Shown: positions 30,485 to 44,240 of the stretch, in pieces
Numbering within the stretch: position 1 is the first letter of the stretch
How the letters are laid out: every line of letters starts with the position of its first letter
Assembly: GCF_026914265.1 (NCBI RefSeq)
Contig: NC_069122.1
Coordinates: 34,275,473 to 34,339,472, forward strand
Direction: 5' to 3'
DNA: 64,000 bases
Source: Mya arenaria
Taxonomy: Eukaryota; Mollusca; Bivalvia; Myida; Myidae
Notes under the pieces: generated by a model
Database searches by the model: none
Told to the model about the DNA's origin: nothing
What the model saw: the letters and a program-made list of their open reading frames with translations, nothing else
Program-made: the position numbers and the translations under genes

Positions 30485-31806
30485 TACCATTCTAAATTGT
30501 TCCATTATCATTCATTAATTTTTAAAAGCTTCTCAATAAATGTATATGCAAAATGCGCATGTTTATAAAATAACAGTGACTGTTGTATCTTAGTTGAGTT
30601 AAAAACTATTTAAGGTGTCTCTGCTTTATTTTCATTAAATATATGACCATTGCAATCTTTGAACAAACTTAAATAAATGAACAATAATTGTTTTATTTTT
30701 AAAATTATTGTCAAACATTTATATGATTAAACAAGAGGATTTTAAGGGTCATATAGTATCACTGTGAGCTGATAATGGAAATCAATGTTAAGAATAACAA
30801 CAAAAACACAATGTCCAGTAAGGACCATTTGTAAAAACAACAAGCATTTTTTGTGCAAAGTAGCATCATATGTTATTATATTTATAAACATTAAATGTGT
30901 AATGACGAAAATACAGCCGTTTTATCTAATGCGGAGGAAGAGGCAATACAGCCGTTCTGATAGACTTATTTGATGCGACTAGAACTATGCTTTATTTCAC
31001 AACAGTTTTGTTAATGTAATGTATTTTTGTTCCTAAAAATAACAAAAATTTGGATCGGTGTGTTCGAGTAACGAAAAAGTAAAGAATACTCTCGCATAAT
31101 GGTATTGTACAGCAATGCAATTATCATAAATTAATTACAGTTCTAGATTAAATTATATGTTTGTATATTATAAGTCTTTTTCTTTACTTTACTCAAGTGC
31201 ACATGGACTTGCGGCGTCTTTCTATGAGTTATAGGTACTCAGACAAATTTCATTAATATGTTTAAGCTGCCTTTTGCATATGTATGGTCCCCCTAGCATG
31301 GTCTGTACCCTAAAGCCGGGATAAAACTGAATCAATATCAACTTTAGATATTTGGTAAGATCCAGCAAAAAAGTGGTTCTTTTCAGTCCAACTGATAATG
31401 GTATCTTTCTCTTTATCATATGAATATTATCAACTTAAACATGGAGTATAGCTATCAGCCGGAAATACCTTGTTGTTATTGTTACAAGGAACATGCTTTT
31501 GAAGACTCATTTATGAGAAAAAGTGTTATCCATTTGACTGCTTTTAACATCTAGTGGTTCACGTATCTTTCGCTTTCAAAAGGATATAATCATCATTTCA
31601 TCGGTGCTGTACAAAGCTCTAAGACACCTACGATGTTAAACAGAAAGTTTTATTTGAATGACAAAATATGAAGTGTTTTACCTTCAAATCACAGCTATCC
31701 AATATGACTGCATCATTTGCAGATACGAGCCATCATTGAACAAACAAAATACATATTGGTTGTGCTGTGATGTTATTTCCCGACTCATAATTTACTATTT
31801 CTTACT
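30485..31806. other. Spacer, no gene recognised
   Basis: AT-rich. The open frames at 30785-30973 and 31222-31419 (minus) show no recognisable domain. Confidence 0.5.
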
Positions 31807-32710
31807 AAACATCATCAGCGGATGTATGTACGAGCCACACAAAGTCACCACCTAATACATAATCATCGTCTCTGTCTGTATGAGCCATACATTGCCGACC
31901 ACAGTAAACATCATCAGCGTCTGTCTTAATGAGCCACACATCGCACCCGCCTTATACATCATCAGCGTCTGTCTGTAAGAGTTACACCCCCACAAACCTA
32001 AAACATATTCAGCGCCTGTCTGTGCGAGCCACACACCGCCACTACATTATACATCATCAACTTCTGTCTGTACGAGCCACACACGGCCACCACCTAATCA
32101 GTGTCTGTCTGAATGAGCCACACATCGCATCCGCCTTATACATCATCCGCGTATGTCTGTAAGTCTTACACCGCCACCACTACCACCTAAAACATCATCA
32201 GCGCCTGTCTGTACGAGCCACACACCGCCACTTCCTTATACATTATCAGCGTCTGTCTGTTAGAGAAACACCGCTATCACCACCTAAATATCATCAGCAT
32301 CGGTCTGTACGTGCCACACAACGTTATCATCTAATACATATTCAGTGTCTGTCTGTACGAGCAACACTGCCACTATAACCTTATCACCATCAGCGTATGT
32401 ATGTACGTGCCACATAACATTATCATCTAATACATCATCAGCGTATGTCTGTACGTGCCAGACACCATGATCATCTAATACATCATCAGCGTCTGTCTGT
32501 ACGTGCCACAAAACGTTATCATCTAATACATATTCAGCGTATGTCTGAACGAGCAACACCGCCACTATCGCTTTATCACCATCAGCGTCTGTCTGTACGT
32601 GCCAAAAAACATTATCATCTAATTCATCATCAGCGTATGTCTGTACGTGCCAGACACAATGATCATCTAATACATCATCAGCGTCTGTCTGTACGTGTCA
32701 AACATCAATA
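31807..32710 (+). repeat. 48-bp minisatellite, left block (diverged)
   Basis: About 18 degenerate units of the same repeat as 33809-36035 (CATCATCAGCGTCTGTCTGT, ACGTGCCACAC, ATTATCATCTAATA). This block is more diverged, with length variants. It has no gene function; open frames on both strands arise from the three-divisible unit. Confidence 0.9.
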
Positions 32711-33649
32711 TTTACATCCGTACTTGATTTTCTGTACGCTAAAAATTCATTTTGCATGAACCGGTCGACCTTTCGTGACCTTTGTAGGCGGAGTTTGGCA
32801 ACAAAGCAACGCTCTGATTGGGCGTAGTGATCTTACTACGATCTACTTTATTGCTAAATATAGCATGGCACATGTTCTGTTGAATGCCGGCTTGTTTACA
32901 TGTTTCTTTTGAGGTTTTACGAAGAATTTAAATGAAAGACATTATTTTCTAGAAATATCATTTGGAAAATGCTTCATTTTGCATTTGATAACCAAAGAAC
33001 AGTCATTGAACAAATAATAAAGGCAAATTAAAATTGACACGGTTTTTACTACGGTTTTTCTGTAACAACTGTAAAAACAAACATGGCTGATGATTCTAAG
33101 TTCGGCGATTTCTTTCTAGGACAGATGTTTTTGTTCGAACAAACGTCTTAATATTGACAATTCGAGAAGACTAGCACATCACAACACTTCAATACCTTTG
33201 CGAATGTTAAAAGACAACAAACTAATGAAATTATGACGCTATAATTACCTTGAACTGTAAGTTATTCATGAAATCACCATGACTTCATTTTTTATGCCCT
33301 CTCACATGGGTCATGCATATGTAAAACATGAGTTAAAATGTATCGAAAGTTCTCTTGATTAAAATGAATATATTACAACAAAAATCATTATTACCTCCAC
33401 ACATTTTACAAAAACTACCAAATGATTAAAATAGTCTTTGATTATTTATTTATTTCTGCAAATAACTTATGGACTATTTATTATGCGGAGGATAAAAAAT
33501 ACGCATAGCTTAAACACCAAGGGCAACAAGTGCTCTTACCATTTACATTCGCTCTTCACGTTTTGTTCCCCTTTGTTGTAATTAAAGGCTTATTCTCAAT
33601 CACTATATGGTCGAAAAAAAAAACAAATAAGAAGGAAAAAATGTAAATA
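32711..33649. other. Unique sequence between the satellite blocks
   Basis: Separates the two minisatellite blocks. A small open frame at 33083 (MADDSKFGDFFLGQ...) has 22 codons and no support. No domain was recognised. Confidence 0.45.
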
Positions 33650-33808
33650 TAAGGATTGATCCATATTTTTGTGCGTTCATGCAGTATGAACGCTCGGCCG
33701 CGATTTTGCATATTTTGAAAAAACCGCTAACGCGGTTTATGCATATGCAAAATCGCGGCCGAGCGTTCATACTGCATGAACGCACAAAAAATATGAATCA
33801 ATCCTTAA
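33650..33808. mobile_element. Long palindrome (foldback/MITE) at the satellite border
   Basis: Arms of about 64-68 bases (AAGGATTGATCCATATTTTT, GTGCGTTCATGCAGTATGAA, CGCTCGGCCGCGATTTTGCA) match almost perfectly as inverted copies. The short centre itself folds (AAACCGCTAACGCGGTTT). It abuts the right satellite block. Confidence 0.85.
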
Positions 33809-36035
33809 TTATCATCTAATACATCATCAGCGTGTGTCTGTACGTGCCACACAACATTATCACCTAATACACATCAGCATCTGTCTGTACGTGCCACTCA
33901 ACATTATCACCTAATACATCATCAGCATCTGTCTGTAAGTGCCACACAACATTATCACCTAATACATCATCAGTGTCTGTCTGTAAGTGCCACACAACAT
34001 TATCACCTAATACATCATCAGCATCTGTCTGTAAGTGCCACACAACATTATCACCTTATACATCATCAGCATCTGTCTGTAAATGCCACACAACATTATC
34101 ACCTTATACATCATCAGCATCTGTCTGTAAGTGCCACACAACATTATCACCTAATACATCATCAGCATCTGTCTGTAAGTGCCACACAACATTATCACCT
34201 AATACATCATCAGCATCTGTCTGTAAGTGCCACACAACATTATCACCTTATACATCATCAGCATCTGTCTGTAAGTGCCACACAACATTATCACCTAATA
34301 CATCATCAGTGTCTGTCTGTAAGTGCCACACAACATTATCACCTAATACATCATCAGCATCTGTCTGTAAGTGCCACACAACATTATCACCTAATACATC
34401 ATCAGCGACAGTCTGTAAGTGCCACACAACATTATCACCTAATACATCATCAGCATCTGTCTGTAAGTGCCACACAACATTATCACCTAATACATCATCA
34501 GTGTCTGTCTGTACATGCCACACAACATTAGCATCTAATACATCATCAGCGTCTGTTTGTACGTGCCAAACAACATTATCATCTAATACATCTCCAGCGT
34601 GTGTCTTGACGTGCCAAACAACATTATCATCTAATACATCATCAGCGTATGTATGTACGTGCCACACAACATTATCATCTAATACATCTCCAGCGTGTGT
34701 CTTGACGTGCCAAACAACATTATCATCTAATACATCATCAGCGTATGTATGTACGTGCCACACAACATAATCATCTTATACATCATCAGCGTATGTCTGT
34801 ACGTGCCACACACCATTATCACCTAATACATCATCAGCGTCTGTCTGTACGTGCTACACAACATCATCACTTTATTCATGATCAGCGTCTGTCTGTACGT
34901 GCCACACAACGTTATCATCTAATACATATTCAGCGTATGTCTGTACGAGCAACACCGCCACTATCACTTTATCACCATCAGCGTCTGTCTGTACGTGCCA
35001 AACAACATCATCATCTAATACATCATCAGAGTATGTCTGTACGTGCCAGACACAATGATCATCTAATACATCATCAGCGTCTGTCTGTACGTGTCAAACA
35101 ACATTATCATCTAATACATCATCAGCGTGTGTCTGTACGTGCAACAAAACATAATCATCGTATACATCATCAGCGTCTGTCTGTACATGCCACACAACAT
35201 TATCACCTATTACATCATCAGCGTCTGTCTGTAAGTGCCACACAACGTTATCACCTTATACATCATCAGCGACAGTCTGTACTTGCCACACAACGTTATC
35301 ACCTTATACATCATCAGCGTCTGTTTGTACGTGCCAAACAACATTATCATCTATTACATCGTCAGCGTCTGTCTGTAAGTGCCACACAACGTTATCACCT
35401 TATACATCATCAGCGACAGTCTGTACTTGCCACACAACGTTATCACCTTATACATCATCAGCGTCTGTCTGTACATGCCACACAACATTATCACCTATTA
35501 CATCATCAGCGTCTGTCTGTACATGCCACACAACATTATCACCTATTACATCATCAGCGTCTGTCTGTACGTGCCACACAACGTTATCACCTTATACATC
35601 ATCAGCGTCTGTTTGTACGTGCCAAACAACATTATCATCTATTACATCATCAGCGTCTGTTTGTAAGTGCCACACAACGTTATCACCTTATACATCATCA
35701 GCGACAGTCTGTACTTGCCACACAACGTTATCACCTTATACATCATCAGCGTCTGTTTGCACGTGCCACACAACATAATCATCTTATACATCATCAGCAT
35801 ATGTCTATACGTGCCACACACCATTATCACCTAATACATCATCAGCGTCTGTCTGTACGTGCCACTCAACATAATCACTTGATACATCATCAGCGTCTGT
35901 CTGTACGTTCCACACAACATAATCATCTTATGCATCATCAGCGTATGTATGTACGTGCCACACAACATCACCATCTAATACATCATCAGCGTCTGTCTGT
36001 ACGTGCCACTCAATATTAGCATCTAATACCTCATT
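33809..36035 (+). repeat. 48-bp minisatellite, right block
   Basis: About 46 units of 48 bases (CATCATCAGCATCTGTCTGT, AAGTGCCACACAACATTATC, ACCTAATA). The left third is nearly homogeneous. The rest has variant units, some alternating in pairs (34555-34760) or in higher-order groups (ACAGTCTGTACTTGCC units at 35268-35725). Because 48 is divisible by three and stops are rare, frames of 265 and 424 codons (plus) and 171 codons (minus) stay open. The same array is open in different frames and on both strands, which argues against a real protein. Confidence 0.93.
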
Positions 36036-36824
36036 AATATCTTGCGATGATACATTGTAAGTTTAACATAAACCTGTTTATCAGCGTAATTATATTGAGA
36101 AAAACGGGTCGTATTTCTTTTCTTATTTTCTTCTTTTAGTGAAGTTGTGTTTAAATATCATGTTAACACTAAAACCGTCGCCATTTTGTTTAGGCTTACC
36201 ATGCAAAAACTATCGAAAGCTGTAACAAAAGAAAAAAATATTTACAATAAAAAATATGACTGCCGGAATACAAAAAGTTGGATTGAGTGGAAAAAAAACA
36301 GTTAAAAACAATCCTTAACACTTATACGTTAATTTATACACAGGAGATAACTGTTTGTTTCAATGTAAGATTGTAATATATTTTAACCAAGTGAGCACCA
36401 AAGTCAATTTTCACGAGTGGCACATTGCGATCTTACACTGAACTAAACATTTGTTCTTCTTGTATCATATGCCTAAATACGATATAGAATGATAGTTAAT
36501 AGTTTCATTTCAGTCAAGTGCGTCAACTTGTATGCCAACGTAATGTCATTTTTGAGAAAAGGTTTATATTACACAATTAAACTAAGAAACCATTCATAGT
36601 AGTGTACTCTTTTCAGGACTTGCCCGAGATAGCCTCCAAGTGTCACAGGAGAACGAAATCTCAATTCTGCCGCGACGACACAAATGTGTTTACTGCCATA
36701 GATCACACGATGAGGTCATCACAAAAAGAAACTGTTTCGGATAGCATTTATTTCGGATGTTTTGATGTTAAAGTGACACATTGTTCAAAGAACGTTGTCT
36801 TTCGGACATATTGTCAATATTATA
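36036..36824. other. Spacer, no gene recognised
   Basis: AT-rich. The open frame at 36602-36898 runs into duplicated TRIM flank sequence and shows no domain. Confidence 0.5.
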
Positions 36825-37060
36825 ATTGTACCCTATCAAAGTATAAGTTTAAACTTCAGCATAAAGCAATACGTTTCTTTATCCCATTGTCATATTAATA
36901 AACATCATGCAATACATGTTTTATATTTCGCTACGATATTGAAACATACACTAGATTTAGAACAAGCAATATCGTGCCAAACTATCGTAGTTCTATTTTA
37001 GGGCAGGTAAATGCCATGTATCCAGAAATAAAACACAATACCCGGCCCTGTGCCCATTTT
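36825..37060 (-). repeat. Duplicated TRIM-unit flank (deletion scar)
   Basis: 36825-36935 matches the intron just upstream of the copy B NHL exon (38399-38510; ACCCTATCAAAGTATAAGTT). 36940-37060 matches the 3' flank of copy E (61930-62055; ACACTAGATTTAGAACAAGC). The two pieces touch, with the NHL exon missing between them. This looks like the remains of one more unit after a deletion. Confidence 0.65.
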
Positions 37061-37539
37061 ATTTTAACTCTTAATTTTAAAATAATGTACATTTAAACTC
37101 CAAAAAGACAATCAATATGTAAGTATCAGATTTTTTGCTACAGATTAAAGATATTTAAAATTACGACCAATATCAAAAGGGATGATAATGCCAATTGGTA
37201 ATAATAAGACAAGGAAAATACAAAAACGACAGCGAAAACATGGTTCAAAACACAATGCATTCCAACTTAATTAAGAATAAAACAATTATACTTATAATTA
37301 TTATTTCAGATAGGTAATTGCAGATAAAATAAAAAAACATACACTGTCCACAAAGTAACATCTTTCTGGCAGAAAATTTATGCTATTTTCTCGATAACAT
37401 TTTAATAGTTATTTTGGCTTGCACGCACTTTTCCTGAAGTGGTCCACGTAACATTCTCATAAGAATGCTACAACTGAATGGCGATTGGTAAGTGATCGTA
37501 AAGTTGATGTTTTGAACCATTTCATCCCAATGGCTGGCA

Positions 37540-40500
37540 TTATCCGATTGTATTGAACACTTTGACTGAACTCTTCGCATATTCCGTGACAAGAATCTTT
37601 CTCTGTTGCGGACAGTAGTAGGCATACATTGGATGTTGTATCCCCTCCTTCTCCCCCATCAGTTGTGTCATCTGACCAGTGGACGAATCAAGAATCATAA
37701 TGGTGTTACTTTCATAACTACAGGTTAAAAGATGGTCCCCAAGTGCCATAATACTTTCGATGCAGGGTCCTGGAACGTCTTAATGATGTTCAGGGCGATG
37801 TCAAGTTTTGAGATTGTGTACCTCCTCCTGTCTGATACGTAGATGAAAGCAGTCGAACCTTCACCCACCACTACTAAATAGGCAGGCCAATTGAACAGTT
37901 CCTTTCCACTGCCATCCCTTTCTATTTGCCTTATAACATGCCCGTTCATATTCAGTACCGCTAACTTTCCATTATAGAAGGACACTATCAGCGTATCTTC
38001 ATGATAAGCAATACCTCGACAGTCACCATCTACTTTGATAGGGTCACCAATAGCGAGTTGTCCTCGAGTCTTTAGGAACTGAATACCTTTATTGGCCATA
38101 GTAACAGCCACCTGGTCCACAGGTAAATGACATATGTCCCATGGCCGACCCGGTACACTGATCTGGGAGACCAGGCTGTTAGTCTGCATGTCCATCACTT
38201 TGACATTGTTGTTGGTAAAGTCAGCTATCAGTAGTCTTGACCCAGCAAGGTGGAGCATGCGAGACAGGTAGGAGTCCCGGTTGTCAGTTGACGTCGTCAT
38301 CGTGATGTCAATAGCTGGTGTAAAGCGTCTTTTGGTCAAATCAGCAATGCCCTGCCTCACTGTATTGATTGATTTGTAGTGAATGAAATATTTGTGTTAT
38401 AATTGCACCCTATCAAAGTATAAGTTTAAACTTCAGCATAAAGCAGTACGTTTCTTTATCCCATTGCCATATTAGGAAACGTCATGCAATACATGTTTTA
38501 ATTTAGGCTTATCAACACAACGCTACGTATTATAGCAATTTGAAATTAACATATATCATAAGACAAATTATACAAAGCACATAATAGGAATATAAAGGTC
38601 ATTAAACAATCCGGATCGGAGGGCGGATATGAACGCGAGGCAGTAGGCGGGACTGACTAGGATGCAGGTCAAGGACCCGTTAACATAAACACTATCACGT
38701 GGAATGTGTGCGGTTTAAGAAAATTAACTGATAATAAACATTTTACAAGCTATTTGCAATCGTTTGACATTATTGGTCTCTTTGAAACGTGGAGTGATTT
38801 TAGTAATGAATTTGAGAATTTGCTTGCTAATTTTACATATTTTGATTGTGTTAGATCAAAATCCTTAAATGCCTTGCGTAATAGTAGTGGAATAGCTGTT
38901 TACATTAAGAATAATTTGTTGAAAAATGATTTTATTACTAGAATATGCCATGAATATACAGATTGCGTAGTATTCTATATCAACAGTACTATATATTGTT
39001 CTATGCACGATATAATATTATATGTTGCTTATGTCTCACTCGAGGGCTCGAACATTTATAACAATAGAGATGACAAAAATGGAATTAAATCTATTGATAA
39101 TAATATTTCAATTTTACGAAATAAGTATCCCGGTTCATATTTTTATCTAGCTGGGGATTTTAATGCCCTTACGAAAGAAATGTTACATTCCAGATGATAA
39201 TCTGCAAAACATTTTTAATACTGATGTTGGATATAATTCAGACAATTTTGAGTTACCTCGCAATAACAAAGATAAAATAGGATATAATAACTTTGGGAAA
39301 TCTCTTATTGAGCTATGTTGTACTCATAACATACATATTTTAAATTGACGTATTTATGACGACATTGTTGGCAATTTTACATGTATAACATATAATGGTG
39401 CAAGTGTTGTTGATTATCATATATGTCTACTGAGCTTTTTTCTCCTATAAGTTCTTTCAGTGTCACAATGCGCGATGAGTCGGATCATTTACCAGTTTGT
39501 TCTAAATTGTCATTCTTCCTAGATAGAATAGAGCATACTGATGAAAACTTAGCGGGACCACCAAACGACGATGGTTTTGTACGTGTAGAAAAGTTTAAAT
39601 GGAATTCGCATGTTAAGATGAATTTTTAACGTTATTTGCAAATAAATGTAATACGCTCGTCGCTCAAATCGCACTTGAAATTAAAAAATATATAAATGAC
39701 GCGGTTGAGAAAATACTTGGACTTTATCGGGATTCTGCTTATATGATGCGCGTAAATAACCGTGATCCAACAAATCGCGATGTAATTTTAAACAATCAAC
39801 CCTGGTGGGATAGAGATTGTGCTTTAGCTAAACAATTAAAGTAGACATTTCAAAATTACGTGTTTCACTAAGAGGCAATTGTACCAGCTAAAAGGAATGA
39901 GCTAGTATTATCTAGTTGTAATCCAAAATCCTTTTGGAAATTGTTAAAAATGTCCCAACGTAATAGAAAACAAGAGCTTCTGCGCGTAGGCCCTGCTACA
40001 TGGCGGAACTATTTTCGAGGATTATTGTTTCATGAAGATCAACCAAACCTGAACGATATAGCTTTTGACACGAATAGATTTAATGAAGAATATGATTCCA
40101 TTTAATTGTGATATCACTGACGGGGAGGTTATTGCAAGCATTTCAAAATTGAAAAAGAAAACATCTCAGGGACCTGATGGATTTGGGGCTGAATTTTACC
40201 AAAGTACAAAACAAACCATAACTCCAGTGTTGCGTCAATTATTTAATAGGGTTTTAAATACGGGTGTATTTCCGGATATTTGGAGAGATAGTATTATTGT
40301 CCCAGTGCACAAGTCGGGCTCTAAAGAAGACCCGTCAAATTACAGGGGTATTATTCTTATAAACTTTATGTATAAAATATTTTCAAATATAATACATGAC
40401 AGTTTATGTGCATGGTCGGAACAGTTTAACAAAAATTGATGAGGCACAAGCTGGATTTCGGACTGGTTATTCGACAACAGATAATATATTTACTTTGCAA

Positions 40501-43305
40501 AGTATGGTTCAGAAATATACCAGTAAGCCCGGGGGGAGATTGTATGTATTAAACGTCGATTGTAAAAAGGCGTTTGATGGATTGATACACCGTAACTTGT
40601 TCACCAGTTTGCATAAAATAGGAGTTCAGGGAAAGCTCCTCCGTATATTAACGTCTATGTATTCAAATCTGAGCGGGTGTGTCCGAGTTGGCGGCGGCAC
40701 AGTTACGCACCCTTTATTTGTAACGTTGGCACGCGACAAGGGGACGTAACCAGTACAATAATTTTTAATCTATATATTAATGAGTTATCTTCCTTCCTAC
40801 AATGAAAGGGACATACGGGTATTTTTCATAACTGAGCAAATCGCGGATATAATATGCATACTTTTTGCAGATGACGTTGCGAACTGCGCTGACACTGCTA
40901 TTGAATTACAATTACAACTAAATTTTATTTCGGAATTCTGCGAAAATACTGGTATGACTATTAATCAGAGGAAAACAGAAATAATCGTGTTTAGAAATGG
41001 CGGGCATCTGCGGTCATACGAGCATTGGTATTTAAATGGCACCCCGGTAAATGTTACATCGGTATACAAGTACATGGAACAAATATTCACGCCAAAATTA
41101 TCCTGGACAAAGGCAAAATCAAAATTAGCTGCGCAAGCCCGGAAGTCAATTTAAGCTATAAAGGCCTACCAGAGGGCTTTTGGAAACTTTTCTCACACTG
41201 AATATTTTAAAATATTTGATTCAATGGTTAAGCCTATAATCATTTACGGTGTTGAAATATATGGTACGGAAATATCTGATATTCTTGAACAGGTACAAAT
41301 GCAATATTGTAAGGAATTCCTTGGGTAAATAATTATGTTAACGATTGTGTTGCATTGGGGGAATGCGGGAGGTTTCCTCTATGTATTGATCATCATGTAA
41401 AATGTAAAAGTACTGGTGCAAACTGCTATACAGGTCTAATGAACGTTATCCAAGAAACTGCTATATAAACGACATTGGGTTATATCTGTAAAGAATTTAT
41501 TATTCAAATATGGTTTTGGTTTTGTTTGGCTAAGTCAGGAAGTTGGAAATGTTGGCGATTTTTTAATATCATTTAAGCAAAGGTTAGTTGATTGTAAACG
41601 ACAAAACTGGTTCGAAAATGTGGGAGACTCAACACTATGTGAAGCATTTTAAAACTTTGTTAAATCCAGAAAAAATATTTATGTATTAATCTACCATTTT
41701 ATGTGAGGAAATCGTTAGCGAGATTCCGATGTTCTAGCCCTAAATTGTTTATTGAGACTGGTCGACATTTGGGTATCGAAAGGGAAAAAAGACTGTGTAG
41801 ATATTGCTTAATTAATTTTGATATCAGATGTGTAGAAGATGAATTTCATGTATTCTTTCAATTTAACAAATTCAGACAAGAAAGGCAATTTTATATCTAT
41901 AAATGCTACACGGGTAGGCAAGACTTTTAAAACTTCATAAATCTTATGCAAATTCTAAACGAGGACCGAATAATAAATATAGCATTCTTTGTAAATGTAA
42001 TAATGAAACAAAAAGATAAGGAAAAATGAATGTCATTAAGAATCACAACTCTAAAGATTTTAGGCTTTGTATTGTATGTGTTGTATTATGGGCCGGAGGC
42101 CTTTCGTTACAAATAATATTTGAATTGAATTGAATTGAATTGTCAGTACATGTAGGTTTGGAAGACGCCGGGGTTTGCCTTGGGCCATCTCCCTGAACTG
42201 TAAGTCCTACTGTGCCATGGTGACTCTCTGCAGTGATTAAACATAGCTGTCATAACCTTTTGGTAGGGCCGTTGTTTGCAGTTTGTAGGAATCGTACTTC
42301 TTGTTATCCATTCATAATGTTTAAATGTTCAATGCGCAATCAATGTAATATATATATATATAAATATAATTTTAATTTAATAAAAAATCAGATATAAATA
42401 TATACCTGATGCGGATGCGATCTTGTGTGGTTCAGTCATTATGTGTTCTAAAGTCCCAGGGCCAGTGTCAGATGCAATACGCCGCTCTGTGGCTGGATCC
42501 TTTCTGAATTCGTAGTGATGAATAACGTTTGCCTTTTGCATGTCAGCAAGGTCATTCTGGAGACCCTCTAATAGCTTCTTAGCTTTTTTGGTCTCAATGA
42601 ACAACTGTATCATGTTGTTTTCTTGTGCTTTAAGTGTAACATTTATTTCTTTTAGCTTGGCCCTAATGTTTGTATATTTCGGTTTCAGTGACCCTAGAAG
42701 TTTTTCATCGATGTCTCTCATCTTTTCTATTAGCTTTACCAGTGCTTGTTCTCTTTCTTCAAAATACTTGTTAACTCCCTCTCGATATGTTCTCAGCTTG
42801 TGTATCTCATTTTGAACTAGTTCTGCTACAACTTTAACGTTTTTCTCCGCATAAATCTTGCCTGAATCAATGTCTTCAAATAAACTGACTATTGTTTTTA
42901 TCATATGTTCATACTCTTGGCCTTCTTTGAAGGCCTTCGATATATCTGATATAATATGAACATGACACGAGCGATGATTCTTCACTAAACAGTTTCCCAA
43001 TTCAGGGCTTGGTGGCTGAAGCAAAATTATTTGATAAACTCACTCGGATCGACCTCACACGGCTCTGTGCATTCATATTAAACTTCCACTGATAGATGTA
43101 GGCAAATTGGACTTGTTAAGAAGGTATGAGATCTGGACATTTTCTGTTTTCTATGGAGACTTGCGCAGTTATAGCAGAAGAACTCTTTGCAGACGGTACA
43201 GTAAGCCTCAGCAGGGAGGAATTCGTCACCTTGTTCACAAGGCTGGCAGTATGTTGTGTCCTCTACATATGGCCGTGCCTGCAGTTTCATTCCTTGAACC
43301 TCCAT
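37540..43305 (-). pseudogene. TRIM-NHL-like copy B (broken)
   Basis: Exons on the minus strand: B-box/coiled coil 42406-43305, linker 42150-42227, NHL 37540-38359. The B-box 1 part (TTYCQPCEQGDEFLPAEAYC) reads well. A one-base loss then shifts the frame after HRKQKMSRSHT, and stops fall in the B-box 2 region. The coiled coil is open again (KNHRSCHVHIISDISKAFKE...). The NHL exon starts VRQGIADLTKRRFTPAID and lacks ten bases near 37756 compared with copy C, which shifts its last quarter. A 3.5-kb LINE sits in the intron directly after the linker exon. Host gene family as in copy C. Some changes could be assembly errors, but there are too many for a working gene to be likely. Confidence 0.8.
38608..42141 (+). 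mobile_element. LINE with endonuclease and reverse transcriptase, decayed
   Basis: About 3.5 kb, antisense to TRIM copy B and inserted in its intron between the linker and NHL exons. The endonuclease domain is at 38697-39190 (WNVCGLRKLTDN, LFETWSDF, FYLAGDFNALT) and continues in other frames to about 39630. Reverse transcriptase runs from about 40065 to 41154 (SQGPDGFGAEFY, NYRGIILINFMYKI, AQAGFRTGYSTTDN, VDCKKAFDGL, FADDVANCADT). A C-terminal Cys/His motif is near 41790-41860. The frame is interrupted at several places. The tail is (GAATT)n at 42118-42141. No separate ORF1 was seen. CR1/Jockey-like by motif style, clade not resolved. Confidence 0.88.
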
Positions 43306-44176
43306 TGCCCGGGTATCTAACGCGATCAAACGTATAGTTATAGAATATAGTGTATGCATTTCCGAACATAATTCCTCTATAATAATTTCATTTCTTTCAT
43401 TTGAATGGATGTTACATTGCATTATTGGCGTTAATTAAGTGCGAATGTCAGTGTTAAAATGTTATAACTTCCGTTCATTCAAAATCACACGAAAAGAACC
43501 TCATCACTAAAATATAATGGATCTAAAGCCCTTATCAGTATGGTATATTGTACGATATAAGTATATATTAGGATACGTTAGGATTTCGTGCCAGATACAC
43601 AGTAACTACTAGCATATAGCAGTTCTTTGCCAACACTGAAAGCATTGCAATTATGTGTGAGAGTTTGTTTTTGTGTTCCTTTATACATATACATAATCTC
43701 CTATATCAGAACATAAAGAAGAAGGCGAAGGCTTAACCGTGCTATAAGTATCGAGGCGATAAATTACAGCATAACTTAAATATAATCAGGCTAGTTATTG
43801 AATCAGTCCTTTATAACATGAAAAATGACCAATCAATTCGTCTAATACTCTCGTAATTGTTTGAATAACACAAGTGCAGACCTTATAACAAATGAAAGCC
43901 TATAGTTTTCAAGATTATAATCTTAAAGTTTATTATTGCGCGGATATGTAAGTTAAATCAGTTAAATAAACTAATAGTCTACTTTAGAATACATGCGGTT
44001 TTTTAAATGTCACTAAATCGAAACTAGATAAAATCATTTTTAAAAAAGTATATATAATAAAACAAATAATATCCCAGGTTTTAAAAAAATGAAATGTACA
44101 TGCTACAACAACCCTCAGAAAACATTATAATACTTTGAAATAATGTTACGAATATAAGAATGACATAAATTATAAC

Positions 44177-44240
44177 CTTTAATCCAAGATGTGAGGAGAA
44201 AGTAAATAATCAATACCACAAAGGGAGATAAACATAACCA
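44177..44240 (-). other. Putative non-coding first exon of TRIM copy B
   Basis: Homologous to 27775-27842 (TATCTCCCTTTGTGGTATTG, CATCTTGGATTAAAG), with donor GTTATA. The intron up to the B-box exon also matches those of other copies (AGATTATAATCTTA near 43913). Confidence 0.55.

Noticed and set aside
33973-36019. Long open frames (265 and 424 codons) as repetitive protein genes
   Set aside because: They run through a 48-bp satellite and are open in different frames and on both strands because the unit is divisible by three. No flanking unique domain, start context or splicing supports them.
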